Assembly (NCBI GenBank): GCA_026002935.1
Contig: BPGH01000001.1
Coordinates: 2,392,501 to 2,456,500 of the forward strand
Direction of reading: 5' to 3'
Origin: Acidimicrobiia bacterium
Lineage (GTDB): Bacteria > Actinomycetota > Acidimicrobiia > IMCC26256 > PALSA-610
DNA length: 64,000 nucleotides
A program made the position numbers and the translations under genes. Under the pieces are notes generated by a model, which saw only the letters and a program-made list of their open reading frames with translations, did not search any database and was not told where the DNA came from. Position 1 is the stretch's first letter. Each line of letters opens with the position of its first letter. Below, piece by piece: positions 54,015 through 61,518 of the stretch.

Positions 54015-54451
54015 CGGCCGGCGATCATCTCGGCCGCCGCCTCGACGGCGATCCGGTAACCGGTCGCGCGGAAGCCCACGGCGATCCCGTCGACGACCCC
54101 CGAGAGCACGCTGCGGTGACGCCACTCCTCGCGGGCGTACGGGTTGGAGAGGTGCAGCTCGACCTTCACGCCGTCGAAGGCCGCGAGCGCGTCGGCGATC
54201 GCGTGGGAGTAGTGCGACAGCGCGCCGGCGTTGATCACGATCGCGGCGCAACGCCCGCGCGCGGCATGGATCGCGTCCACGAGCACGCCCTCGTGGTTCG
54301 ACTGGAGGTGTTCGAGCTCGTGGCCGTGCTTCGCCGCGGTCTCGCGGGCGAGCGCGACGAGCTCCTCGAGGGTCGTGGTGCCGTAGTGCTGCGGGTCGCG
54401 GTCGCCGAGCAGGTTGAGGTTCGGTCCCGACAGGAGCAGGATCGTCGCCAT
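54011..54451 (-). CDS. aroQ: 3-dehydroquinate dehydratase, type II
   Basis: Shikimate pathway step 3. 146 residues, dodecameric type II enzyme. LLLSGPNLNLLGDRDPQHYG carries the catalytic Arg/Tyr lid, then SNHEGVLVDAIH, VINAGALSHYSHAI and VELHLSNPYAREEWRHRS. ATG 54451 lies five bases after aroB. Confidence 0.97.
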   Translation of the reverse strand: MATILLLSGPNLNLLGDRDPQHYGTTTLEELVALARETAAKHGHELEHLQSNHEGVLVDAIHAARGRCAAIVINAGALSHYSHAIADALAAFDGVKVELHLSNPYAREEWRHRSVLSGVVDGIAVGFRATGYRIAVEAAAEMIAGR

Positions 54452-54455
54452 CCCC

Positions 54456-55538
54456 CTACCCTCCCACGCCCACGGCCGCGAACGCCGCCGCGAGCGCGCC
54501 CGCGGGCGGGTCGTCGACCCGCTGGATGCCTTCGGGGCCCGGCAGCACGAAGGTGAGCCCGCCGCCCGACTTCTTGTCGCGCCGCATGAGCGTGACCAGC
54601 GCGTCCGCGTCGAGCCCGGCGGGGGCGGTCGTGGGGAGCCCGAGCGCGCGGACCATGCGCTCGACCCGCTCGGCCTCGTCCCGCCCGACGCGCCCGAGCG
54701 CGGCCGCGAGGTGCACCGCGAACACGAGCCCCACCGCGACGGCCTCGCCGTGCGCGAGCGCGTGCCCGCCCGCGGTCTCGAGCGCGTGGGCGAGCGTGTG
54801 GCCGAGGTTCAGCACCGCCCGCCGGCCGGTGCGCTCCGTCTCGTCGGCCTCGACGACGTCGGCCTTCAGGCCGACGCAACGGTGGACGACCTCGGCGACG
54901 GTCACCGGGTCGCGCGCGACGAGCGCCGCGGCGTTCGCCGTGACGAAGTCGTCGCCCATGAGCGCGTACTTCGCGACCTCCCCGAGCCCGCAGCGGTACT
55001 CGCGCGCGGGGAGCGTGGACAGGACGGCCGGGTCGGCGAGGACCGCGAGGGGCTGGTGGAACGCGCCGACGAGGTTCTTGCCCTCCGGGAGGTTGACCGC
55101 CGTCTTGCCGCCGACGGCGGCGTCGACCATCGCGAGCAGCGTCGTGGGCACCTGCACCACGGCGACGCCGCGGTGGTACACGGCGGCCGCGAACCCGGCG
55201 GTGTCGCCGACGACCCCGCCGCCGAGCGCGACGACCGCGTCGTCGCGCCGCAGCCCCCAGCGGGCGAACCGGCCGCAGAGGTCCTCGACGGTCGCGAGGC
55301 GCTTGGCGGCCTCGCCGTCACCCATCACGAAGGTCTCGTGGGCGACGCCCGCGCGGTCGAGCGCGTCGCGCACCCGCGCGCCGTGCAGCGAGTCGACGCC
55401 GGCCTGGGTCACGAGCGCGACCCGGGCGCGCCCGCGCACGACCTCGCCGAGCCGGTCGTCGATCACGCCGGCCCCGACGAGGACGTCGTAGGAACGCGCC
55501 CCCAGCTCGACCCGGCGGCGGCGCAGCGCGACCTTCAC
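54456..55538 (-). CDS. aroB: 3-dehydroquinate synthase
   Basis: Shikimate pathway step 2, NAD- and zinc-dependent. 360 residues. VVALGGGVVGDTAGFAAAVY, QVPTTLLAMVDAAVGGKT, GLGEVAKYALMGDD (zinc Glu), LNLGHTLAHALE (zinc His) and ALAHGEAVAVGL (zinc His) are intact. GTG 55538 overlaps the aroK stop (GTGA). Confidence 0.97.
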   Translation of the reverse strand: MKVALRRRRVELGARSYDVLVGAGVIDDRLGEVVRGRARVALVTQAGVDSLHGARVRDALDRAGVAHETFVMGDGEAAKRLATVEDLCGRFARWGLRRDDAVVALGGGVVGDTAGFAAAVYHRGVAVVQVPTTLLAMVDAAVGGKTAVNLPEGKNLVGAFHQPLAVLADPAVLSTLPAREYRCGLGEVAKYALMGDDFVTANAAALVARDPVTVAEVVHRCVGLKADVVEADETERTGRRAVLNLGHTLAHALETAGGHALAHGEAVAVGLVFAVHLAAALGRVGRDEAERVERMVRALGLPTTAPAGLDADALVTLMRRDKKSGGGLTFVLPGPEGIQRVDDPPAGALAAAFAAVGVGG

Positions 55539-56056
55539 GCGACCGCGGCCTCCTCGTACGCGGCGATCACCGCGTCCGCGACCGCGCCCACCGGGCCCGC
55601 GCCGTCGACGACCCGGTCGGCCGCGGCCTCGTAGGAGGGCTCGCGCAGCCGCGCCAGACGGGCCAACGCGGCCGCGGGGTCGCCGGCGAGCAGCGGGCGG
55701 CCCGACCCGTCGCCGACCCGCCGGGCCAGCACGTCGGCCGGCACGCGCAGCCACACCACGACGCCCGCGGCCCGCAGGCGCCGCCGGGAGTCGGGGTCGT
55801 TCACCGCGCCGCCCCCGCACGCGACCACGAGCGGCTCGGGCGCGGCACACGCGTCCGCGACCGCCGCGCGCTCCAGCTCCCGGAACGCGGGCTCGCCGCG
55901 GGTCGCGAAGACCTGCGCGACGGGCATCCCGGCAACCGAGGCGACCACCTCGTCGGTGTCGACGAAGGGCCGGCCGAGGCGGCGCGCGCACTCGCGGCCG
56001 ACGGTCGACTTGCCGGCGCCCATCATGCCGACGAGCACGAGGTGCCGGCCGGTCAC
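55535..56056 (-). CDS. aroK: Shikimate kinase
   Basis: Shikimate pathway step 5. 173 residues. Walker A LVGMMGAGKSTVGRECAR, shikimate-site FVDTDEVVASVAGM, GEPAFRELE and VACGGGAVND are visible, with lid Arg in GSGRPLL. GTG 56056. First of the aro unit here; no aroC or aroE is in the window. A weak TATCCT at 56116-56111 is the likely -10, about 50 bp upstream. The 129-bp gap to the pilus gene is otherwise very GC-rich with GC hairpins. Confidence 0.96.
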   Translation of the reverse strand: MTGRHLVLVGMMGAGKSTVGRECARRLGRPFVDTDEVVASVAGMPVAQVFATRGEPAFRELERAAVADACAAPEPLVVACGGGAVNDPDSRRRLRAAGVVVWLRVPADVLARRVGDGSGRPLLAGDPAAALARLARLREPSYEAAADRVVDGAGPVGAVADAVIAAYEEAAVA

Positions 56057-56185
56057 GGACGCGCCGGCCGGGCCCGGTCGCCGGCGGTCAGGGGAGGCAG
56101 CACACCGGCCAGGATACGGGACCGCCGGTGCGGCCCCGCCCCGCCGCCGGGCGCGGCGGCCGCGCGCCGGCGGGGACCGGGGGCC

Positions 56186-56452
56186 TCAGCCGGCGGGGTC
56201 GAACGGGTTGCGCGCGGGGTCGCCCTCGACGCCGCCGCCCCCGACCGGCGCCGATCCGTCGTCCTCGCCGCCCGCGGGGTCGCCCGCGCCGGGCGCGGTC
56301 GCGACGGTGGTGGCCGTCGTGCGCGCCGGCGAACCGCTGCCGCCGCCGTCGCCGCCGCCACCGAGGAACATGCGGCCGACGAACACCACGACGAGGACGC
56401 CGAGGATCGCGAGCATCACCTTCATGCGCTTCGTGTCGGCCATCGTGCTCAT
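56186..56452 (-). CDS. Small membrane protein at the PilP position
   Basis: 88 residues. A single helix (KVMLAILGVLVVVFVGRMFL) near the N-terminus is followed by a Gly/Ser/Pro/Asp-rich, probably disordered tail ending EGDPARNPFDPAG. ATG 56452 overlaps the pilO stop as ATGA, so it belongs to the pilus operon. Its place after PilM-N-O matches PilP in Gram-negative loci, and the tail ends with an NPFDP motif reminiscent of PilP/GspC linkers. No beta domain is present, so I call it PilP-like by position only. Confidence 0.7.
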   Translation of the reverse strand: MSTMADTKRMKVMLAILGVLVVVFVGRMFLGGGGDGGGSGSPARTTATTVATAPGAGDPAGGEDDGSAPVGGGGVEGDPARNPFDPAG

Positions 56453-57117
56453 CCTCCTGCGAGCCGCGCGCCCGGCGCGGGGGCGGCGGCCGTGCCGGCG
56501 TCGGCCGGGGCGCCGCCCGAGCCGCCGGTCGACGCGCCGGCGCCGGGGACGGCGGCGGTGACCTCGCCCGTGAACATGCGGGCCGTCAGCGTGGCGCTCA
56601 CCGGCGGCGGCCCGAGGCCGGTGTCGCCGGCGTCGGCGCTCGCCGTGAGCCCGATCGAGTCGATCACGACGAGCCGCCCGACCGCGTCGACGTCCTCGAG
56701 CCGGCGCAGCGCCTCGATGACGTCGAAGTAGTCGCCGTCGATCTGGATCGTCATCTGGATCGTGCCCGTCCCCGACACCACGGTCGGTTCCGCGGGCGCG
56801 ACCGACATCAGCTGCACGCCGGTCTGGGCGCGGATCGCGTCGACCGACCGGACGAACGACGCCAGCTCGGCCCGGTCGGGCACCGCGAGCTGCAGCCGCT
56901 CGAGCCGGGCCTCGAACCGCTCCTTGTCGGCGTCGACCGACCGGAGCTGGCGCACCTGCGCCTCGAGCGCGCTCCGCTCGCCCTCGGCCGTCTCGACCTC
57001 GGCCTCGACGTCGCTCGCCTCCTTGCGCAGGCCGGAGTAGAGCGTGAGGTACCACACCGCGACGACGAGCAGGGCGGCCAGCGCGCCGACGACGAACGTC
57101 ATCGACCGGGTCTTCAT
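56449..57117 (-). CDS. pilO: Type IV pilus inner-membrane protein PilO
   Basis: 222 residues. One N-terminal transmembrane helix (TFVVGALAALLVVAVWYLTL), a coiled coil (about 33-85, with VETAEGERSALEAQVRQLRS), and a ferredoxin-like domain (RAELASFVRSVDAIRAQTGV, TIQMTIQIDGDYFDVIEALR). An Ala/Gly-rich tail ends it. This matches PilO, which pairs with PilN to align the pilus machine. ATG 57117 or GTG 57120; both overlap the pilMN stop. Confidence 0.85.
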   Translation of the reverse strand: MKTRSMTFVVGALAALLVVAVWYLTLYSGLRKEASDVEAEVETAEGERSALEAQVRQLRSVDADKERFEARLERLQLAVPDRAELASFVRSVDAIRAQTGVQLMSVAPAEPTVVSGTGTIQMTIQIDGDYFDVIEALRRLEDVDAVGRLVVIDSIGLTASADAGDTGLGPPPVSATLTARMFTGEVTAAVPGAGASTGGSGGAPADAGTAAAPAPGARLAGG

Positions 57118-58886
57118 CACCGCTCCTCCTGCTCGCCGAACTGCTCGATCCGGTCGCTGCGGGCCGCCTCGGTGAGCGAGCCCGACGAGCTGAACTCGAC
57201 CGTGGTGCGACCGTCGGTCTCGGCCTGGGACGCGTTCGACACCCACAGGCCGTCGAACGCGGGGAAGGCCTCGGGGTCGCCGAGCCGTTCGAGCCACTCC
57301 GCGACGCTCGGGTAGTCGAGCGCGCCGCCCTCGAAGCTGACCGTGCCGGAGAACGCGGGGGTGACCGCCGCGGTCGCCGCCCGGCGCGTCGAGCCGCCGT
57401 CCTCGTCGGCGTCCTCGCCCGCGGCCGAGCGGGACGACGACGGCGCGGCGGGCGCCGCGAGCGTCACCTGCCCCTGGAACGACGTCAGCCACACGCCGTC
57501 GGGCATGGTGCGGGCGACGTCCTCCATCAGCCCGACCCACGAGACGTCGGTCGCGAGCAGCCCGCCGAGGCCCGCCTCGAGCGCGCTGATCTGCGCCTGG
57601 AGCTGCTGCGCGGACGCGAGGTCGGCGATCTCGCGCTGCAGCGCCTGCGTCTCGCGCTCGACGGCGGCGAGGTCGCCCCGCTTGTCGTCCACCTGCTGGC
57701 GGGCCACGACCGTCGGGACGGCGAGCACGCCGAGCAGCGCGGCGGCGCCGATCGCGGCGCCGGCCAGCACCCTCGAACGCGACTCCTGCGCGCGCGAGCG
57801 CGACTGCCGGGGCAGCAGGTCGACGACGGTGCCGACCCCGGCGCCGCCGAGCGCGAGGCCGACGGCCGCCGGCAGGTACGGGTCGAGGCGCGGGTACTCC
57901 GACTCGGGGAAGCGGATGTCGCCGATGCGCAGCGTGTCGCGGGGGTGCGCGACCTCGACGGGGACGCCGACGAGCGTGGCGAGGCGCTCGGGAAGGCCCG
58001 GCAGCTGGGAGCCGCCCCCGGTCACGACCACGCGCATGAGCCGCGCGGCACCGGGCTGGTTTCGGTAGTAGTCGACCGAGCTGCGCACCTCGTCGAGCAG
58101 CAACGCGAGCGGCCGCTCGATCGCGGCGCGCGCCCGCTCGACGAGCTCGTCGCCGGCGCCGGTCACGAGCTGGCGCTTGACGGCCTCGGCGCTCTCGGGC
58201 GGGATCGACAGCTCGGCGGCGATGGCCTCGGTCAGCTCGCGCCCGGCGGTCCCGAGCACGCGCACGAAGCGCGGGACGCCGGCCTCGTGCACCGCGATCG
58301 CGGTGACGCCGCCGCCGAACGACACGATGCCCTCGGCGCCGACGTGCTCGTCGGTGAGGGGCCGCGCCAGCGCGCGCACGAGCGCGAGCGGCGAGAGGTC
58401 GACCGCGGCGACCGGCAGTCCGGCGGCCTCGACCGCCGCGACGAGCCGCGAGACGCTGGCGCGCTGCGCGGCGGCGAGGAGGACCTTCATGATCTCCTGG
58501 CCGTCGTCGTCGGCTTCGGTGCCGAGGATCGCGAAGTCGATGACCGCCTCGTCGACCGGGATCGGGATGAGCTCGCCGGCCTGGAACTCGAGCGCGCTCG
58601 CGAGCTCGTCGGGCGTCATGAGCGGCATCTCGACCTGGCGGACGATGACGCGCGGGCTGGCGATGCCGAGCCGCACGTCGACGCGCCGCACGTCGACCTC
58701 CTCGCGCAGGCGCACGATCGCCTCGGTGACCGCGGCCTCGTCGACGATCTCGCCCTCGTTCATCGCGTCGCGCGGCAGCGCGACCTGGCCGAACAGCTCC
58801 AGCGTGGGCGGGTAGCCCGCGCTGACCTCGGCGATCGTGACGGCGTTGGTGCCTACGTCGAGGCCGACGAGCCGGCGCGAGGTGAC
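57117..58886 (-). CDS. pilM: Fused PilM-PilN type IV pilus protein
   Basis: About 590 residues. The N-terminal 355 are an actin-like PilM: LVGLDVGTNAVTIAEVSAGY (phosphate 1), QVEMPLMTPDELASALEFQA, IVSFGGGVTAIAVHE and VVVTGGGSQLPGLPERLA. Without a stop the frame continues GTVVDLLPRQ, the usual PilN start, then a helix (VLAGAAIGAAALLGVLAVPTVV), a coiled coil and a PilN ferredoxin-like domain. In most loci these are two genes. No ATG/GTG/TTG precedes the LVGLDVGTN motif in frame; GTC 58886 is where a start would be expected, so an error there is possible. Part of the HTH-pilMN-pilO operon. Confidence 0.85.
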   Translation of the reverse strand, partial: VTSRRLVGLDVGTNAVTIAEVSAGYPPTLELFGQVALPRDAMNEGEIVDEAAVTEAIVRLREEVDVRRVDVRLGIASPRVIVRQVEMPLMTPDELASALEFQAGELIPIPVDEAVIDFAILGTEADDDGQEIMKVLLAAAQRASVSRLVAAVEAAGLPVAAVDLSPLALVRALARPLTDEHVGAEGIVSFGGGVTAIAVHEAGVPRFVRVLGTAGRELTEAIAAELSIPPESAEAVKRQLVTGAGDELVERARAAIERPLALLLDEVRSSVDYYRNQPGAARLMRVVVTGGGSQLPGLPERLATLVGVPVEVAHPRDTLRIGDIRFPESEYPRLDPYLPAAVGLALGGAGVGTVVDLLPRQSRSRAQESRSRVLAGAAIGAAALLGVLAVPTVVARQQVDDKRGDLAAVERETQALQREIADLASAQQLQAQISALEAGLGGLLATDVSWVGLMEDVARTMPDGVWLTSFQGQVTLAAPAAPSSSRSAAGEDADEDGGSTRRAATAAVTPAFSGTVSFEGGALDYPSVAEWLERLGDPEAFPAFDGLWVSNASQAETDGRTTVEFSSSGSLTEAARSDRIEQFGEQEER

Positions 58887-59077
58887 GCGCCCCCGCCGAC
58901 CGTTCGCTCGTCGAGATACGCGTCCAGATCCGCTTCCCGGATACGGAAGTGGTTGCCGACCCGGATCGCGCGCAGCGAGCCCGACCGGATCAGGCGATAC
59001 ACGGTCATGGTCGACACCCGCATCGCCTGCGCGACTTCCTGCACCGTCAGCAACGGGTGCTGCGCCACGCTTCTCAC
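58853..59077 (-). CDS. Excisionase-family (MerR-like) helix-turn-helix protein
   Basis: 74 residues. HPLLTVQEVAQAMRVSTMTV and YRLIRSGSLRAIRVGNHFRI form the winged HTH_17 domain shared by excisionases and BldC-like regulators. A short Gly/Ser tail follows. It starts at GTG 59077 (or 59068) and overlaps the pilMN region at its 3' end. As first gene behind a sigma-28-like promoter it could regulate pilus genes; phage origin is not supported, since no integrase or att site is near. Confidence 0.82.
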   Translation of the reverse strand: MRSVAQHPLLTVQEVAQAMRVSTMTVYRLIRSGSLRAIRVGNHFRIREADLDAYLDERTVGGGASPRAGSSAST

Positions 59078-59141
59078 CCCTGCTCTTCGACCACACGAGG
59101 CCTCAACCTTCGACGATCGTCACCGGCCACACCAAGGTCTG

Positions 59142-59169
59142 ATATCGGCGGGAGGGGTGCCGCTGTTGA
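59142..59169 (-). promoter_or_regulatory. Sigma-28 (FliA/WhiG)-like promoter of the HTH-pilMNO operon
   Basis: Minus strand TCAAC (59169-59165), 15 bp, GCCGATAT (59149-59142). This matches the FliA/WhiG -10 GCCGATAA in seven of eight bases, with a TAAA-like -35. The predicted leader before GTG 59077 is about 58 nt. Confidence 0.72.
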
Positions 59170-59185
59170 ACACGTCACGGTGACT

Positions 59186-59219
59186 TTTCGCCCGCCGCCG
59201 CGTGCGGGCGCGGGCGAAA
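59186..59219 (-). terminator. Terminator hairpin after the prepilin peptidase
   Basis: TTTCGCCCGC at 59186-59195 pairs with GCGGGCGAAA at 59210-59219 in a 10-bp stem, with A/T flanks on both sides. It separates pilD from the promoter of the next unit. Confidence 0.6.
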
Positions 59220-59280
59220 CGGCCACTCGGTGCGCGAACGGTCACCGGCGCGTGCCACGCCGCCGGCCACCGCGGCGCGC

Positions 59281-60060
59281 TCAGGCGCCGAGGTTCGCGT
59301 ACCAGTCGACGACGGGCGTGCCGGCCAGCACGAACGTGAGTGCGCCGGCCACGAGGAACGGCCCGAACGGGATCGGCTGGCGGCGGCGGTGCCGCCCGAG
59401 CGCCATCAGCGCCAGCCCGACCGCCGCGCCGTAGCAGAAGCCGGCGAGCAGCCCGAAGAACAGGTGCCCCCACCCGAGGTGGGCGAGGAACACCCCGAGC
59501 AGGGCCGACAGCCGCACGTCCCCGAACCCCATCGAGCGCGGCGAGACGAAGAACACCGCGAAGAAGAACGCGAAGGCCGCGGCGCCGCCGAGCAGCGCGC
59601 GCCCGAACGCGTCGAGGTCGCCGTCGAGCCCTGCCCCGAGGGCGAGCAGCGGCACCGCGGCGAACCCCACCGGGTACAGCACCCGGTTGGGCAGCAGCAT
59701 CGTGTCGAGGTCGATGAACGCCAGCGCGACCAGCCCGGCCGTGAACACGAGGTACGCGGGCAGCACGAAGGAGTCCGCGAAGCGCGCGCCCATCGCGCCG
59801 AACAGCACCGCGGTGAGCGCCTCGACGACCGGGTAGCGGGCCGGGATGCCGGTGCCGCAGTGCCGGCATCGGCCCTTGAGCAGCACCCACGAGGCGACGG
59901 GCACGTTGTCACGGGGGGCGATCGCGGTGTCGCACGCCGGGCAGTGCGACGGCGGCCGCACGACCGACTCCCTGCGGGGGACGCGCCAGACGACGACGTT
60001 CAGGAACGATCCCACGGCGAGCCCGAGGACCGCGCACGCCCCCACCACGACGCCGGTCAC
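59281..60060 (-). CDS. pilD: Prepilin peptidase / N-methyltransferase
   Basis: Aspartic membrane protease that cleaves and methylates type IV prepilins. 259 residues with about eight helices. SFLNVVVWRVPRRE is the N-terminal signature; the zinc cysteines CPACDTAI and CRHCGTG are intact. Catalytic Asp residues lie in FIDLDTMLLPN and SMGFGDVRLSALLG. GTG 60060. TAGGCT seven bases upstream suggests a leaderless start. Confidence 0.94.
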   Translation of the reverse strand: MTGVVVGACAVLGLAVGSFLNVVVWRVPRRESVVRPPSHCPACDTAIAPRDNVPVASWVLLKGRCRHCGTGIPARYPVVEALTAVLFGAMGARFADSFVLPAYLVFTAGLVALAFIDLDTMLLPNRVLYPVGFAAVPLLALGAGLDGDLDAFGRALLGGAAAFAFFFAVFFVSPRSMGFGDVRLSALLGVFLAHLGWGHLFFGLLAGFCYGAAVGLALMALGRHRRRQPIPFGPFLVAGALTFVLAGTPVVDWYANLGA

Positions 60061-60073
60061 CGGCGCCAGCCTA
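60061..60073 (-). promoter_or_regulatory. Leaderless -10 element for pilD
   Basis: TAGGCT at 60073-60068 on the minus strand, then seven bases and GTG 60060. It has the same geometry as the argC promoter. No -35 is recognisable. The remaining gap up to 60254 holds the pilin terminator. Confidence 0.4.
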
Positions 60074-60171
60074 CGCGTGCGGGGCGGCCGGCGCGCCGGG
60101 CGCCGGGGCCGGGGGTGCGGTCCACGGGTCCCCCATCGGCGCGCCGGCGTCGCGCTGTAGCGCCCCCGACG

Positions 60172-60209
60172 CGGGAGGCGGGCCCGCCCCGTTGCGGACC
60201 CGCCTCCCG
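60172..60209 (-). terminator. Terminator hairpin after the first pilin gene
   Basis: CGGGAGGCGGG (60172-60182) pairs with CCCGCCTCCCG (60199-60209) in an 11-bp stem with a 16-nt loop. It lies 46 bp past the pilin stop on the minus strand and lacks a T-run. Confidence 0.55.
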
Positions 60210-60254
60210 GTGGCCTTGCGGTTGTCGTGTGGATCGGTTCGCCGCGGACCGCCC

Positions 60255-60710
60255 TCACCAGCCGCCGTTGCACTCGGCGACGGTGTCGACGGCGGCGAGC
60301 GACGTCCCCTTGCCCCGGGTGGTGTTCCCCGCGTCGTCGGCGAGGCAGTACCACGTCCCCGACTTGCTCTGGCGGACGAGGACGATGCCGTCGGCGCTGA
60401 GGTCGCCGAAGCCCACCGTCTCGGTGTCCGCGTTGGCGAGGACGTCGAAGCGGATCGACGGCTCGATGGCCTCGAGGACCGCCTCGGAGACCGTCGTGAA
60501 GTTCCGGGTGTCGACGTAGTGCACCTTGGCGGCGATCAGGCCGTCGCGCAGCTCTTCTTTGGTCTTGGAGTCGTGCGCCCGCTCGCGGGCACCCAGGAAG
60601 GTCGGGACGGCGATGGCGATCAGGATCGCAATGATGAGGACCACCACCATCAGCTCGATGAGCGTGAACCCCTCCTCGGTGCGGCGCGCCCGGGCTCGGA
60701 CGTTGCGCAC
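60255..60710 (-). CDS. Type IV major-pilin-like protein 1
   Basis: 151 residues. Class III leader of 14 residues ending EEG, then FTLIELMVVVLIIAILIAIA with the +5 Glu, then PTFLGARERAHDSKTK. The globular part has two Cys (WYCLADD and AECNGGW), which may form the D-region disulfide. GTG 60710 follows AAAGGAACC. It has its own sigma-28-like promoter at 60763-60790 and flanking terminators. It is a close paralogue of the pilin at 60882. Confidence 0.94.
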   Translation of the reverse strand: MRNVRARARRTEEGFTLIELMVVVLIIAILIAIAVPTFLGARERAHDSKTKEELRDGLIAAKVHYVDTRNFTTVSEAVLEAIEPSIRFDVLANADTETVGFGDLSADGIVLVRQSKSGTWYCLADDAGNTTRGKGTSLAAVDTVAECNGGW

Positions 60711-60762
60711 GCTGGTTCCTTTCGGTTGTCAATCGGGCCAGCCCGTGTGCCCCGTGCCGGGT

Positions 60763-60790
60763 GTATCGACGGCGCAGCGCGATGGCTTGA
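60763..60790 (-). promoter_or_regulatory. Sigma-28-like promoter of pilin 1
   Basis: Minus strand TCAAG (60790-60786), 15 bp, GTCGATAC (60770-60763). The same layout and 28-bp length as the other two pilus promoters. The predicted leader to GTG 60710 is about 46 nt. Confidence 0.7.
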
Positions 60791-60823
60791 CCCCGCCAGC
60801 ACGCCGAAGTGGGTCGCGAACGC

Positions 60824-60855
60824 GATTGGTCCCGGGCGCTCGCCCGGGACCAATC
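60824..60855 (-). terminator. Terminator hairpin between the two pilin genes
   Basis: A perfect 15-bp inverted repeat, GATTGGTCCCGGGCG then CT then its complement. It lies 27 bp after the stop of pilin 2 and has no T-run, as is frequent in Actinobacteria. It insulates the two pilin genes. Confidence 0.72.
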
Positions 60856-60881
60856 CGTTGCTCGGTCAGCCCGAGTTCCGA

Positions 60882-61337
60882 CTACCAGGAGTCGTTCGGC
60901 AGCGGGATGCTCCCGTCACAATCGGCCTCGGAGCCGTAGGTCGTGCCTTCGTCCAGATCTTCCGCGACGCAGAACATCTTCCCGGACTTGCTCTCCCGCT
61001 CGAGGTAGATCGTGGTCTCGGACGGTGCGTCGAAGCCCACCTCCGTGGTCGTGCCAGCGCCGGCCACGTACTCGAGGCTCGGCTCGATGTCCTCGAGGTC
61101 GGCGGCGGTGACCGCGGAGTAGTCCTCGGTGTCGGTGTAGAAGACCTTCGCGGCCGCGAGGGCGTTGCGGAGGTCGGACTTGGCCGCACTGTCCTGCGCC
61201 CGCTCGCGGGCACCGAGGAAGGTCGGGATGGCGATGGCGATCAGGATGGCAATGATCAGGACCACCACCATGAGCTCGATGAGCGTGAAGCCTTCCTCGC
61301 GGTCCCGGCGGGACTGGAGGGAGTGGATGAGACGCAC
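60882..61337 (-). CDS. Type IV major-pilin-like protein 2
   Basis: 151 residues. Leader of 16 residues ending REEG, then FTLIELMVVVLIIAILIAIA and PTFLGARERAQDSAAKSDL. The C-terminal region has paired Cys (MFCVAEDL and EADCDGS). The N-terminal half is nearly identical to pilin 1 while the globular halves differ, as expected for a duplicated pilin. GTG 61337 follows GGAAAGGGG. Sigma-28-like promoter at 61416-61443. Confidence 0.94.
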   Translation of the reverse strand: MRLIHSLQSRRDREEGFTLIELMVVVLIIAILIAIAIPTFLGARERAQDSAAKSDLRNALAAAKVFYTDTEDYSAVTAADLEDIEPSLEYVAGAGTTTEVGFDAPSETTIYLERESKSGKMFCVAEDLDEGTTYGSEADCDGSIPLPNDSW

Positions 61338-61415
61338 TGGGGGGACCCCTTTCCTGCTGGTCTTCGGGAAGCGAGGGCTCGGGGTCGGAGGCTCCGCCCT
61401 CCCTCGCCGAGTTCT

Positions 61416-61443
61416 CTATCGGCCGCCACGGTGCGTGGCTTGA
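61416..61443 (-). promoter_or_regulatory. Sigma-28-like promoter of pilin 2
   Basis: Minus strand TCAAG (61443-61439), 15 bp, GCCGATAG (61423-61416), seven of eight bases of the FliA/WhiG -10 consensus. The predicted leader to GTG 61337 is about 72 nt. Confidence 0.74.
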
Positions 61444-61518
61444 GGGCGCCGGGGGCCGGCCGCCCCGGCCCGGCCGGGCCCCCGGGCGATCCGGCGCCGG
61501 GCCGGGCCCGGCGCGACC

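Noticed and set aside
58853-59077. Prophage or integrative element suggested by the excisionase-like gene
   Set aside because: No integrase, att repeats, tRNA gene or change in base composition is seen around it.
60727-60732. TTGACA on the minus strand just before pilin 1
   Set aside because: The matching -10 would fall on the start codon and reads TGCGCA; the sigma-28-like site upstream is a better promoter.
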